A stretch of DNA of 13,036 nucleotides from Myxococcales bacterium (GCA_020430865.1 JAGQIY010000023.1:1-13036); one strand, 5' to 3'. Positions 1 through 7,305 are shown, counted from the stretch's first letter. Program-made: numbers and translations. Notes: generated from the sequence alone by a model not told the origin.

Positions 1-61
1 AGAAGCCCGATTGGCATGGGTCGTGTAAGCTCACGGCGTGGCCAGCGTTCCCAATCGAACG

Positions 62-71
62 CCCCCCCCCC
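62..71. repeat. C10 homopolymer tract upstream of the first lipoprotein gene
   Basis: Ten consecutive C residues are followed by AAAA, CCCC and then the AGGAG ribosome-binding site of the gene starting at 89. Homopolymer runs of this length can change length by polymerase slippage. Here the tract lies in the leader or promoter spacer, so any effect would be on expression level and not on reading frame. It may also simply be a base-composition accident in GC-rich DNA. Confidence 0.5.
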
Positions 72-88
72 AAAACCCCAGGAGATCC

Positions 89-364
89 ATGCGCCGACTA
101 AAGAAGCTCGCTCCGGCCTTCGTGCTCACCGCCGCACTCGCCCCCGCGTGCGGTGGCAGTCAACCCACGGCCAACCCACCCGAGATCGAAGAACACGCCA
201 ACCCACCGGGCGACGACGGACCGCCCGCCAACCCCCCGCCGCCTGAAGACCCGCCGATCGCGGTCAATCCTCCCGGCCCCGACGGTGAACCAGGGATCGG
301 CGACGGAGCCGGTCCCCCCGACGACGGAGACGACGGAGACGACGGCGACGAAGCCGACGAGTGA
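89..364 (+). CDS. Small proline-rich lipoprotein with NPP repeats and acidic tail
   Basis: This 91-residue protein is probably exported and lipid-anchored. Residues 1-20 form a signal peptide (MRRLKKLAPAF..., hydrophobic core, APA) and Cys21 is the likely lipidated residue. The lipobox A-P-A-C is atypical but usable. After it come repeated ANPP/VNPP units spaced by short acidic stretches, then a tail of DDGDDG-type repeats with no predicted globular domain. I chose the ATG at 89 because AGGAG sits 4 nt upstream. An upstream in-frame ATG at 38 would put the poly-C tract inside the coding region and bury the signal peptide. No family is recognised. Low-complexity proline and acidic content fits a periplasmic or surface spacer, possibly ion-binding, but function is unknown. 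The gene is monocistronic, ending just before a terminator hairpin. Confidence 0.75.
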   Translation: MRRLKKLAPAFVLTAALAPACGGSQPTANPPEIEEHANPPGDDGPPANPPPPEDPPIAVNPPGPDGEPGIGDGAGPPDDGDDGDDGDEADE

Positions 365-387
365 GTCACGTCGGTGTTCGCCCAAAC

Positions 388-418
388 GAGGCCCACTCCA
401 AGCGCTGGAGCGGGCCTC
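388..418 (+). terminator. Strong hairpin terminator after the NPP lipoprotein gene
   Basis: Inverted repeat GAGGCCC-A-CTCCA / TGGAG-C-GGGCCTC gives 12 paired bases with one internal mismatch and a 5-nt loop (AGCGC). It starts 24 nt after the stop codon and is followed by GGTTCATTTCG, a weak T-containing tail. The position and stem fit intrinsic termination of the + strand gene. Confidence 0.65.
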
Positions 419-474
419 GGTTCATTTCGTCGTACCCATAGCCTACCTGGGGCTGTAGCACCCAACGGCGCTTC

Positions 475-496
475 CCCGCGGATTGTCCTCCGCGGG
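475..496 (-). terminator. Hairpin just after the slipin stop codon
   Basis: A perfect 8-bp inverted repeat CCCGCGGA / TCCGCGGG with a 6-nt loop begins 4 nt beyond the stop codon of the minus-strand slipin gene. No T-run follows on the minus strand, so this may be a weak or factor-assisted terminator, or a 3'-end stabilising stem. Confidence 0.4.
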
Positions 497-500
497 CTCG

Positions 501-1322
501 CTAACCCAGGCGCCTGGTACTGGGCCCTTGCGAGTCGACGCTCGCGCCGATGTTGCTGAGGTTCTTCAAGCCTTGCAGCAGGTCCAGAGGCAGCGGGAAG
601 ACCACCGTCGTGTTCTGCTCGACACCAATCTCCACCAGCGTCTGCAGGTAGCGAAGCTGGATCGCCGCGGGGTTTTGCGCCAGCACGCCGGCCGCTTCCT
701 GCAGTCGCTGCGCGGCCTGGAACTCGCCCTCGGCGGCGATGATCTTCGCGCGACGCTCGCGCTCTGCCTCGGCTTGCTTGGCCATCGCTCGGCGCATCAC
801 CTCGGGGAGCTCGATGTCCTTGATCTCCACCGCCGTGACCTTGATGCCCCAAGCGTCCGTCGCTTGGTCGATGATCTCCTGCAGCGCGTGACCGATTTTC
901 TCGCGCTCGGCGAGGATCTCGTCGAGCTCGTGCTGACCCAGGATGTTGCGTAGCGTGGTCTGCGCGTAGAGCGAGGTCGCGGTGTAGTAGTTCGCGATCT
1001 TGATCACCGCGTCCGTCGCGTTCATCACGTGGAAGTAGATCACCGCGTTCACCTTGATGGTGACGTTGTCCTTGCTGATCACCTCTTGCGGCGGGACGTC
1101 CAGGGTCACCGTGCGCATGTCCACCTTGATCATCTTGTCCAGGAACGGCAGCAACAGCCGCAACCCCGGTTGCTTGACGTTGTCGGGGCTCACCCGCCCC
1201 AACCGAAACACCACGCCGCGCTCGAACTCATTGACGACGCGCAGGGCCTTGAAGATCAGAACCAAGACGAAGAAGCCGAAGCCCATGACGGCAAACAGCG
1301 TCAGACCAACCAAACCTTCCAT
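501..1322 (-). CDS. Slipin / SPFH-domain membrane protein (stomatin-like)
   Basis: This 273-residue protein belongs to the stomatin/prohibitin/flotillin/HflKC (SPFH) superfamily, slipin branch. Such proteins form large membrane-anchored oligomers that organise membrane microdomains and modulate proteases. Residues 3-24 form one hydrophobic membrane segment. The SPFH domain follows (from [12 protein letters not shown], with PGLRLLLPF and the [13 protein letters not shown] segment). Then comes a charged helical region rich in Ala/Glu/Arg ([23 protein letters not shown]), and the conserved C-terminal motif [11 protein letters not shown] chose the ATG at 1322 because the minus strand has GGAGG 7 nt upstream and the membrane helix starts there. 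An upstream in-frame extension of 50 residues is Arg/Pro-rich and unlikely. Length is normal for slipins. The usual partner gene, nfeD, is absent on both sides. Confidence 0.92.
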   Translation of the reverse strand: MEGLVGLTLFAVMGFGFFVLVLIFKALRVVNEFERGVVFRLGRVSPDNVKQPGLRLLLPFLDKMIKVDMRTVTLDVPPQEVISKDNVTIKVNAVIYFHVMNATDAVIKIANYYTATSLYAQTTLRNILGQHELDEILAEREKIGHALQEIIDQATDAWGIKVTAVEIKDIELPEVMRRAMAKQAEAERERRAKIIAAEGEFQAAQRLQEAAGVLAQNPAAIQLRYLQTLVEIGVEQNTTVVFPLPLDLLQGLKNLSNIGASVDSQGPSTRRLG

Positions 1323-1487
1323 GTGCCTTCCTCCCGGCGGGACAATCGCGCCCAGCGACGGTCGGAGCAACCGCAAAGCGGTGGCTCGAGCGCCGCTGGG
1401 CGCGAAGCAGCCGAACACGCGCCGGTGGGTCCGCTCGCCAGCGAACGGGCCAGGAGCCGCGCCGCGCGTCACGGCCCCTGCGCTAGC

Positions 1488-1508
1488 AACCCTGCCTCAT
1501 GGCGGGTT
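1488..1508 (+). other. Hairpin in the leader of the diguanylate cyclase gene
   Basis: AACCC-T-GCC / GGC-GGGTT forms an 8-bp stem with one bulge and a TCAT tetraloop, followed by CTTCC. A second short repeat, ATCGG / CCGAT (1518-1522 and 1535-1539), follows, and the SD and GTG start come right after. The pair could be an attenuator or leader RNA structure, or chance in GC-rich DNA. The rest of the 231-bp gap between the divergent slipin and cyclase genes shows no gene, and I could not place a convincing promoter. Confidence 0.3.
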
Positions 1509-1542
1509 CTTCCAGTAATCGGTAGGCTGACTTCCGATTCCT

Positions 1543-1546
1543 GGAG
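1543..1546 (+). promoter_or_regulatory. Ribosome-binding site deciding the GTG start of the GGDEF gene
   Basis: GGAG with a 7-nt spacer to GTG at 1554. The open frame extends far upstream but overlaps the slipin gene antisense. This SD selects the GTG as the start. Confidence 0.7.
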
Positions 1547-1553
1547 TCTGCGA

Positions 1554-2453
1554 GTGAGCGCATCCACTGCGGAAAACACCAACACACTCGCTCGCACGGG
1601 GCGAATCGCCCTGGCCGCCGTCGCGGTGGGTGCCGTGGGTTACCTCGACTACGTCACGGGGCCGCGCTGGGGCTTCTCGCTCTTCTATGTCGCGCCCATC
1701 GCGTGGCTCGCGTGGCAGGTCGGGGCTCGCTGGAGCCTCGCCCTGGCGCTCTTGGCCGCGACGCTGTGGTACCTGGCGGAGGCGCCGTACTACGACGACC
1801 GGTTGCCCTCGCTGTGGAACGCGTTCACCCGGCTCGTGATCTTTGGCGGCGTCGCCGGCTTCCTGCGGCGCATCCGCAGGCAGCGTGACGACCTCCGACT
1901 ATTGTTGCGCGCGGAAACGGAGCTAGCCAGGACTGATCCGCTGACCGGGCTCTCGAATCGCCTGGCCGTCGAGCAAGCGCTGACACGAGAGCGCTTGCGT
2001 GCCGAGCACCAGCACAGCCACTTTGCTCTGGGCTTCCTCGACCTCGACAACTTCAAGCAGCTGAACGATCGCTACGGCCACGACGCGGGTGATCAGGCGC
2101 TGAAGCGCACCGCCGACTCGTTGCGAGGCGCGCTCCGTCGCGGCGACGTGGCAGCGCGCTTGGGAGGCGACGAGTTCGCGTTTATCTGTGTGGATACTCC
2201 CTACGAAGCCCTGGAGCCCATCGCGGAGCGCGTCCTGGTCGGGACCCAGGAGGTCAGCACAGGCTTCCCAGAGGCTCAGCTCTCGGCGAGCATTGGCGTG
2301 GTCTGGGTCGAGGCCGCGCCCCCCGACGCACAGGCGCTCCTCAGGCTCGCAGATCAGGTCATGTACGGCGTCAAGCACAGCGGGAAGGGCCGCGTCGCCA
2401 TCGAGCGCTGCGCTCAGCGGTCATCCCTCTGGCCGGCTCCGGGACTCGACTGA
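1554..2453 (+). CDS. Membrane-anchored diguanylate cyclase (GGDEF)
   Basis: A 299-residue enzyme expected to make cyclic di-GMP from two GTP at the inner membrane. Residues about 17-102 hold four hydrophobic segments, with the Arg-rich positive cytoplasmic boundary RRIRRQR after the fourth. A short helical linker leads to the GGDEF domain, beginning at the typical TDPLTGLSNR. The active-site signature GGDEF at 204-208 is intact. The FLDLDNFKQLNDRYGHDAGDQAL segment carries the metal- and nucleotide-binding residues. RRGD at 195-198 lies exactly five residues before GGDEF and matches the RxxD inhibitory site, so product inhibition is expected. No EAL domain is present. The N-terminal four-helix module probably senses or anchors; its signal is unknown. 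The start is GTG with a GGAG SD. It could be cotranscribed with hflX, 69 bp downstream. Confidence 0.93.
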   Translation: MSASTAENTNTLARTGRIALAAVAVGAVGYLDYVTGPRWGFSLFYVAPIAWLAWQVGARWSLALALLAATLWYLAEAPYYDDRLPSLWNAFTRLVIFGGVAGFLRRIRRQRDDLRLLLRAETELARTDPLTGLSNRLAVEQALTRERLRAEHQHSHFALGFLDLDNFKQLNDRYGHDAGDQALKRTADSLRGALRRGDVAARLGGDEFAFICVDTPYEALEPIAERVLVGTQEVSTGFPEAQLSASIGVVWVEAAPPDAQALLRLADQVMYGVKHSGKGRVAIERCAQRSSLWPAPGLD

Positions 2454-2522
2454 AAAGCGTGCTAGCCTCGGCGTACCCCCGGAGAGATTGCGGCCCGAGC
2501 CAGGAGCCGCCGGGCGGACTGA

Positions 2523-4295
2523 ATGACAGAGATATTCGGTAACACCAGCGGCCTAGGGCCGCGAGCACACAAGGCCCTCGAGCGCATCTATCGCCGCCGA
2601 GTGCCACTGGAACAGATCGCCACGCTGGAGCTGGTGCGCTCCCTGGTCGACGCCTCCCGGGAGACCAAGCGCCAGGTGGGCGCGCTCGTCCATCGCTCGG
2701 GTAGCGTCGAGTCGGTGATCGTCGGCAGCGCCACGGGCCTGATGCTGCCAGACATCGGTCGCCTGCGCGCCGCGCAGGGGCGTTTTCGCGCGCTGCGCTT
2801 GGTGCACACGCACCTCTTCGGCGAGCCGCTCACTCACGACGACCTCACCGACCTCACCCGGCTGCGCCTCGACCTGGTCGCGGCGGTGCTGCTCAGCCCC
2901 GAGGGCGAAGCCAAGAGCTTCACCTGGGCCTACAACGTTCCGCCGAGCCCCGGTAGCGAAGACGCCGACAGCGCTCCGTACGAGATCGTCGGCCCAGTTC
3001 CGTACGGTACTCCAGGACCGAACTTCGGGGAGCTGATCGAGTCACTGGAAGCGGAGTTCGCGCGCCGCGCAAAGACCCGCCGCGTGGAGGCGAAGGACGG
3101 GCGCGCGATCCTGGTGCACGTCGCCGAGAAGAAGAAGGGCAGCGCCGCGGAGGCGCGGGCGAGCCTCGCAGAGCTCGCGAGCTTGGCGGAGACCGCAGGT
3201 GTCGAGGTCGTGGACAGCATCCTGCAGCTCAGGGAGCGTGTGGACCCGAAGTTCGTCTTTGGACGCGGCAAGCTCGAGGAGGTGGTGATGCGCGCCATCG
3301 ACCTCGACGTCGAGAACTTGATCTTCGATTGCGATCTCACCCCCGCCCAGGCCTCCGCAATCGCCGCCCGGACCGATCTGAAGGTGATCGATCGCTCCCA
3401 GCTGATCCTGGACATCTTCGCTCAGCGCGCGGAGACCCGAGACGGCAAGCTTCAGGTGGAGCTCGCTCAGTTGAAGTACCGCCTACCCCGCCTGGGACAG
3501 AAGGACGACGCGTTGAGCCGCCTGACGGGCGGCATCGGTGGCCGTGGTCCGGGCGAGACGAAGCTCGAAATCGGCCGCCGCCGCGCGCGGGAACGCGTGA
3601 CGCGCCTGGAGAAGGAGCTCAAGCAGCTCGGTCGCCAGCGCGCCGAGCGGCGCCGCCAGCGCGCCAAGAGCGACACGCCCGTGGTGGCCATCGTCGGCTA
3701 CACCAACGCGGGCAAGAGCACGCTGCTCAACACCATCACCGGGGCTTCGGTCTTGGCCGAGGACAAGCTATTCGCCACCCTCGACACGCGCGCTCGGCGA
3801 TTGAGGCTTCCGCAAGGCAACGAGATCGTCCTGACGGACACCGTCGGCTTCATCCGCAACATGCCGAAAGATCTGTTCGCCGCGTTCCGCGCAACCTTCG
3901 AGGAAGCGGCCGACGCGGACTTGCTGCTGGAAGTCGTGGACGCGTCGGACGCGGAGCATCAGACCCACATCGAGACCACCCGCAAGCTGCTCGAGGAGCT
4001 CGAGCTGGACGAGATCCCCCGGCTCCTGGTCTACAACAAGCTGGACCGCCTGAGCCCCGACGAGGTCGCCGCCATCCGCAACGAGCCAGATGCAGTGGGG
4101 CTGTCCGCCCTGGACAGGTCGACCACGGGCACCCTGCTCGAGGAGATCGCCGCTCGTCTGGATCGAGCCGAGCGCGATCGCGAGGCCCGCGCCCTGGCGG
4201 CCCAGGCACCCGAAGCCTGGGAGCGCGAGCTGATCGCCGCAGAGGAAGCCTCGAACCGCGCAGCGGAAAGCGACGACTGGCATCCCCTGAGCTGA
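2523..4295 (+). CDS. hflX: Ribosome-associated GTPase HflX, long form with extra N-terminal domain
   Basis: HflX binds the 50S subunit and uses GTP to split or rescue stalled ribosomes under stress. This protein has 590 residues, far longer than the roughly 430 of E. coli HflX. The HflX core starts near residue 185: an N-terminal nucleotide-binding region ([15 protein letters not shown]), then the family signature [14 protein letters not shown] at 336-349 and a coiled-coil. The G domain follows with G1 GYTNAGKS at 392-399, G3 DTVGF at 439-443, G4 NKLD at 505-508 and G5-like SALD. All GTPase motifs are intact. Residues 1 to about 180 are an added domain containing [14 protein letters not shown] at 95-108, reminiscent of JAMM/RadC metal sites. 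The start at ATG 2523 has only a weak SD (GGGCGG), so the exact start is less sure than the identity. Confidence 0.93.
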   Translation: MTEIFGNTSGLGPRAHKALERIYRRRVPLEQIATLELVRSLVDASRETKRQVGALVHRSGSVESVIVGSATGLMLPDIGRLRAAQGRFRALRLVHTHLFGEPLTHDDLTDLTRLRLDLVAAVLLSPEGEAKSFTWAYNVPPSPGSEDADSAPYEIVGPVPYGTPGPNFGELIESLEAEFARRAKTRRVEAKDGRAILVHVAEKKKGSAAEARASLAELASLAETAGVEVVDSILQLRERVDPKFVFGRGKLEEVVMRAIDLDVENLIFDCDLTPAQASAIAARTDLKVIDRSQLILDIFAQRAETRDGKLQVELAQLKYRLPRLGQKDDALSRLTGGIGGRGPGETKLEIGRRRARERVTRLEKELKQLGRQRAERRRQRAKSDTPVVAIVGYTNAGKSTLLNTITGASVLAEDKLFATLDTRARRLRLPQGNEIVLTDTVGFIRNMPKDLFAAFRATFEEAADADLLLEVVDASDAEHQTHIETTRKLLEELELDEIPRLLVYNKLDRLSPDEVAAIRNEPDAVGLSALDRSTTGTLLEEIAARLDRAERDREARALAAQAPEAWERELIAAEEASNRAAESDDWHPLS

Positions 4296-4312
4296 CTCGC
4301 GCGCGCAGCGCT

Positions 4313-4930
4313 TCAAACCGGCGCTGGGGCCAGGGCGACCACGCTGTAGGCGACGGCGGTCTTGCGGCCGCGGTTGGTGTAGGAGTGGTTCTGATCCCCA
4401 CGGAAAGCAACGACGTCGCCCGGGTTGAGCCGGAACACGTCTCCGGACGCCGCCAGCTCGATCTCACCGGTCTCGCAGGTCAGGTACTCGCGCGTGCCCG
4501 GCGTGTGGGGGATCCCCGTCATCTTCGCGCCCACGGGCAGCTCGAAGCGCTCGATCTCCAGGCCCACGATGGGATCCGGCAGGAGCTTCTGCACCCGCAC
4601 CTTGCCGCGGGTGCGACTCGGCAACGTCCCGGCGGGATACAGCTTGGCCGAGGAGCGCGGCGCCAGGATCAGCTCTTCGATGCTCACGCCGAGCGCGGAC
4701 GCGATCTTCACCAGGACACCCAGGGTCGGGTTTGCGCCCCCCGTCTCGAGATTCGCGACCGTCGGACGAGGCACGCCCGAGAGCTGAGCCAGCTGCTGCT
4801 GAGTCAGCTTGCGGAGCTCGCGCAGCGCGCGGATGTTGTTCGCCAGGTTGGTCGCAGCGCGCTCCGCCGCGGCCTGGTCCACCTTCGGAGCGCCCGTAGG
4901 CTGCCCCTCGGCCCCATTCGAGATCGCCAT
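4313..4930 (-). CDS. XRE-family transcriptional regulator with C-terminal cupin domain
   Basis: This 205-residue regulator has a Cro/C1-type helix-turn-helix at about residues 31-88 (NIRALRELRKLTQQQLAQLSGV then RPTVANLETG, with the usual LGVSIEELI end). A cupin beta-barrel follows at about 115-203 (FELPVGAKM, HTPGTREYL, GDVVAFRGDQNHSYTN). XRE-cupin proteins are ligand-responsive regulators; the cupin binds a small metabolite or metal. The first cupin motif has a single His and not HxH, with Glu in TREYL and His in QNHSY, so metal binding is uncertain. ATG at 4930 is the first good start, but its SD is weak. The gene converges on hflX with 17 bp between stops and is divergent from the lipoprotein gene at 5077, which it might regulate together with itself. 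The 146-bp divergent gap shows no strong promoter. Target and ligand are unknown. Confidence 0.88.
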   Translation of the reverse strand: MAISNGAEGQPTGAPKVDQAAAERAATNLANNIRALRELRKLTQQQLAQLSGVPRPTVANLETGGANPTLGVLVKIASALGVSIEELILAPRSSAKLYPAGTLPSRTRGKVRVQKLLPDPIVGLEIERFELPVGAKMTGIPHTPGTREYLTCETGEIELAASGDVFRLNPGDVVAFRGDQNHSYTNRGRKTAVAYSVVALAPAPV

Positions 4931-5076
4931 CGGCCAAGCCTAGTATCAGCCTGCCAACGCGATAGCAACGCTGACGACGAGTCGACATGGAAGCCGCTGG
5001 TCGCGCGAACGGCGTCCTGTCATCCGCGGCAGCAAGAGCCCGCAACTGGCTCGAGGAGTGACCGACAAGGCCTGCG

Positions 5077-5472
5077 ATGTCGTCGCTTCGCCTGTTGGTG
5101 CCTCTGGTCGCGCTGGCGGCTTGCCTCGCTGGCTGTCGCAGTGGCTGGGAGCTCGGGCGCGATCACTATCGCGATGCCCGCTACCCCGACGCCCTCGCCG
5201 AGTTCTCCGAAGCGGAGGCCGAGTACCCCGATCTCCCCCGCCAGGATCAAGCCCACTACGCACTTTACCGCGGCCTCAGCTACCTCGCGGTGGGAGACGC
5301 CGTGCGCGCCGACGCCTGGCTGTCCATCGCGAAGCGAGAGCTCGACACCCATCCCGAGACGTTCAGCCCCGAGGAGCGGGGGCGGCTCATTACCGCGTGG
5401 CAGAGCATGGGCCGCATGCCCGGCGTTGGCGCTTATGGTCAGAGCTGGTTCGGCGGAGCGCCGAGCGACTGA
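5077..5472 (+). CDS. Small lipoprotein with TPR-like helical repeats
   Basis: A 131-residue exported lipoprotein. Residues 1-19 are a signal peptide ending in the textbook lipobox LAGC, so Cys20 would be lipidated. The mature part (WELGRDHYRDARYPDALAEF..., then HYALYRGLSYLAVGDAVRADAWL) has the Ala/Leu/Tyr periodicity of two or three tetratricopeptide-like helical hairpins, a protein-interaction fold. A Gly-rich tail follows (GVGAYGQSWFGG). Start ATG 5077 has AAGG with a 6-nt spacer; the signal peptide begins exactly there. No Asp follows Cys20 (CRSG), so outer-membrane sorting is possible. The partner is unknown. Its stop lies 5 bp from the stop of the convergent questin-oxidase-like gene. 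Confidence 0.8.
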   Translation: MSSLRLLVPLVALAACLAGCRSGWELGRDHYRDARYPDALAEFSEAEAEYPDLPRQDQAHYALYRGLSYLAVGDAVRADAWLSIAKRELDTHPETFSPEERGRLITAWQSMGRMPGVGAYGQSWFGGAPSD

Positions 5473-5477
5473 AGGCG

Positions 5478-6536
5478 CTAGGCTGCGCGCCGAGCGCGAG
5501 CCCGACGTATCCAGAGCTCGGCGCCGCGACGCAAGCAGGGGTCGACTTCTCCAGCCGCCTGGATGCGCAGCACCGCCTCGACGAGCTTCAGCGCGTGGTC
5601 GTCTTCGCTGACGAGGGCGGCTTCGAGGAGTTCTTCGGGGGTGAGAGAGTCCCCGTCGATGCACTCACGGACACCGTCGGAAGCGCTGGCTGCGTGCACC
5701 GCGCCGAGTGCCAAGACCACCAAGCGAGTCAACTGCCCGAGTTGATCCCGGTCCACCCAGGGCACGAACCAGGCCAGGCTGCTCGTGACCGTCACACCAT
5801 GCAAGTGACCATTGATTCCCTGTGGATCCCAGACGAGGCGCTGGGCCGACCAGGCCGCGACGCGGTGGAGCGCGGTCTCCGAGGTAGACACGGCGCCGAG
5901 GCGCGCGACGTGGGCGCGCCAGGCAGCGTGCTCCGCGAGCGGGTGCACGATCTCATGAAGTAAGCCCTCGCGGCGGTCGGCGCCGGGCAAGAGCGGGATC
6001 TGGGCCAGCCACTCGGCCACCGGCAGTCGGTCTTCGGCGAGCGAGGTTGGACGCTCGAGCCCAGGCAGTAGCTGATGACCCGCGGCCCAGCTCCCGAGGC
6101 CGTGAGCCAGCTCGGTGAGCCGCACAGGGCTCTCACCCCGACTCAGCGCGCGCAGCGCGTGGGCCGTGCGCAGCACGCCGTGGAAGGACGCCGCCAGCGC
6201 CCCGGGCGCGAGCAGCGGCAGCGCGACGCGGAGCGTGCGCTCGACGCCTTGCTCGTCCAGCTCGACCTGAAAGGTGGTGATCCAGTCGGCCGTACGCTCG
6301 GCGTCCCCGAGCGCGCCCATCCGCTCCCGGAGCCCCAACACATTTCCCCGGGGCAATTTCTTGAGATACGGAGTACTGCGAGCGAGCCAGGCCTCCGCGC
6401 GGGCGTCCGCCCCGACCGCGAAGAGCGCGTCGAGCACCATCGGCGCGTGGTTCGCCAGGCTCCTGCCGCGCTGCGGGTACAGCGGCGCGAAGGCGTGGAG
6501 CTCGGTCAGCAGCGCGTCATAGCGATCCAGGTGCAT
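5478..6536 (-). CDS. Questin oxidase-like protein (DUF4243 family)
   Basis: This 352-residue, largely alpha-helical protein resembles the questin oxidase family (DUF4243). Its fungal members open anthraquinone or aflatoxin-type rings by Baeyer-Villiger-like oxygenation without a flavin-binding motif. Visible family hallmarks are NHAPMVLDAL near residue 29, the ALPLLAPGALAASFHGVLRTAH stretch with His119 and His126, the LLHEIVHPLAEHAAW segment, and INGHLHGVTVTSSLAWF. The start ATG 6536 has a perfect AGGAGG with a 5-nt spacer; a 17-residue upstream extension is less likely. It lacks a signal peptide, so it is cytoplasmic. No polyketide or other biosynthetic genes lie beside it, so the substrate cannot be inferred from context. 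Family assignment is from memory of motifs, without alignment. The catalytic role in bacteria is unproven. Confidence 0.72.
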   Translation of the reverse strand: MHLDRYDALLTELHAFAPLYPQRGRSLANHAPMVLDALFAVGADARAEAWLARSTPYLKKLPRGNVLGLRERMGALGDAERTADWITTFQVELDEQGVERTLRVALPLLAPGALAASFHGVLRTAHALRALSRGESPVRLTELAHGLGSWAAGHQLLPGLERPTSLAEDRLPVAEWLAQIPLLPGADRREGLLHEIVHPLAEHAAWRAHVARLGAVSTSETALHRVAAWSAQRLVWDPQGINGHLHGVTVTSSLAWFVPWVDRDQLGQLTRLVVLALGAVHAASASDGVRECIDGDSLTPEELLEAALVSEDDHALKLVEAVLRIQAAGEVDPCLRRGAELWIRRARARRAA

Positions 6537-6700
6537 GGGATCCTCCTGCCGCGCCCAACGAGGTCGCGGCATGGACGAGCAGAGCACCGAACAGCGACGG
6601 CGGCTCGCCCGCTGCTAATGCGTTGACATGGGGCTACTCCGGGAACCGCCTCGAGCAGGCGCGCCTCACCCCCGGGCCCGACCGAGACGCGTGGAGCTGG

Positions 6701-6733
6701 GCGAGAGCGCGAGTCTGAGCCCAGCGCTCTCGC
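6701..6733 (-). terminator. Long perfect hairpin after the Tat-exported protein gene
   Basis: GCGAGAGCGC / GCGCTCTCGC gives a perfect 10-bp stem with a 13-nt loop, 9 nt past the stop codon of the minus-strand gene ending at 6743. No T-run follows on either strand. It is most likely a terminator-like or 3'-protecting stem that separates this gene from the downstream questin-oxidase-like gene. The rest of the gap 6537-6742 shows nothing further that I can support. Confidence 0.45.
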
Positions 6734-6742
6734 TCGCAGAGC

Positions 6743-7297
6743 TCAGGTGCTGATCGCGTCGGGGACCCGGCGCAGGGCGCTGTGGACGGCGCCATGCAGC
6801 GCAGACAGCTCGATCTCCCGCGCGTCGACATGGGAGTCCACGGCGGTGGCCTTGCCCCGCAGGATGGCGTGCAGGGTGCCGCCCTTGGCCTTGCGGAGGA
6901 CGGCGGAGATCACCGCGGTGCTCTCCGCCTCGCCGCGCTTGGGATCGCGACCTTCACGTTGCTTCGTGAACAGCTGGGTCAGGCTCACGCTGAGCACGAA
7001 GTGGTCCCGAGCGTTCTTCGGCAACTCGATGCGTGCAAGCTCGGCCTTCAGCGCCTTCTTGAGCTCGCGCTCGAGCCAGCGCTCGTCACGCCGCACCTTG
7101 CTCGCCACCTCCCCCAGGGCGACGACCCGCGTTGCCGCGCTGGCGCTGCCGGCGTAGCCCACGCCGGTCAAGGCGCCGAGGATCGCAGCGCCAGTCTGCA
7201 GCCAGCGCCGCCTGGAGACCGGCGGCCCGTCGAGCGGGTCTTCAGCCAGCAAGTCGTTTTCGCGCGGTAACAGTTTGGCGGTGAGCGGGATGGACAA
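6743..7297 (-). CDS. Tat-exported protein of unknown function (TTG start)
   Basis: A 184-residue protein with a twin-arginine signal: S-R-R-R-W-L-Q at residues 28-34, followed by a mild hydrophobic stretch (GAAILGALTGVGYAG) and a likely cleavage after Ala54 (SASA). It would therefore be exported folded by the Tat system. The mature part of about 130 residues has a Lys/Arg/Glu-rich helix (LERELKKALKAELARIELP), then alternating beta-type segments (HFVLSVSLTQLF, STAVISAVLRKAKGGTLHAILRGKATA), and ends in a helix (ALHGAVHSALRRVPDAIS). It has no cysteines or obvious cofactor motif. I do not recognise the family. The start is TTG, chosen because GGAGG lies 8 nt upstream. Tat export without a cofactor site may reflect a partner carried along or a fast-folding domain. 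Confidence 0.7.
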   Translation of the reverse strand: MSIPLTAKLLPRENDLLAEDPLDGPPVSRRRWLQTGAAILGALTGVGYAGSASAATRVVALGEVASKVRRDERWLERELKKALKAELARIELPKNARDHFVLSVSLTQLFTKQREGRDPKRGEAESTAVISAVLRKAKGGTLHAILRGKATAVDSHVDAREIELSALHGAVHSALRRVPDAIST

Positions 7298-7305
7298 AGC
7301 GACAA

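Noticed and set aside
1029..1553. N-terminal extension of the GGDEF frame
   Set aside because: It lies antisense to the slipin gene, has shadow-like His/Gln/Arg composition, and a GTG with good SD at 1554 precedes the first membrane helix.
1460..1553. c-di-GMP riboswitch (GEMM) before the cyclase gene
   Set aside because: CGGTAGG and a closing stem look similar, but the conserved CGCAAAGC-type core and the tetraloop-receptor half are missing.
4931..4980. Sigma-70 promoter for the XRE-cupin gene (TTGCTA-N17-TACTAG on the minus strand)
   Set aside because: The -10 match is only 3 of 6 and other spacings fit equally badly; not strong enough to annotate.
3329..5611. 760-residue open frame on + strand
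   Set aside because: Arg/Pro/Gly-rich out-of-frame reading through hflX, the XRE gene and the TPR gene. It has no domain and overlaps well-supported genes.
6623..6628. Consensus TTGACA on the + strand
   Set aside because: No -10 at 16-18 bp and no + strand gene downstream; chance match.
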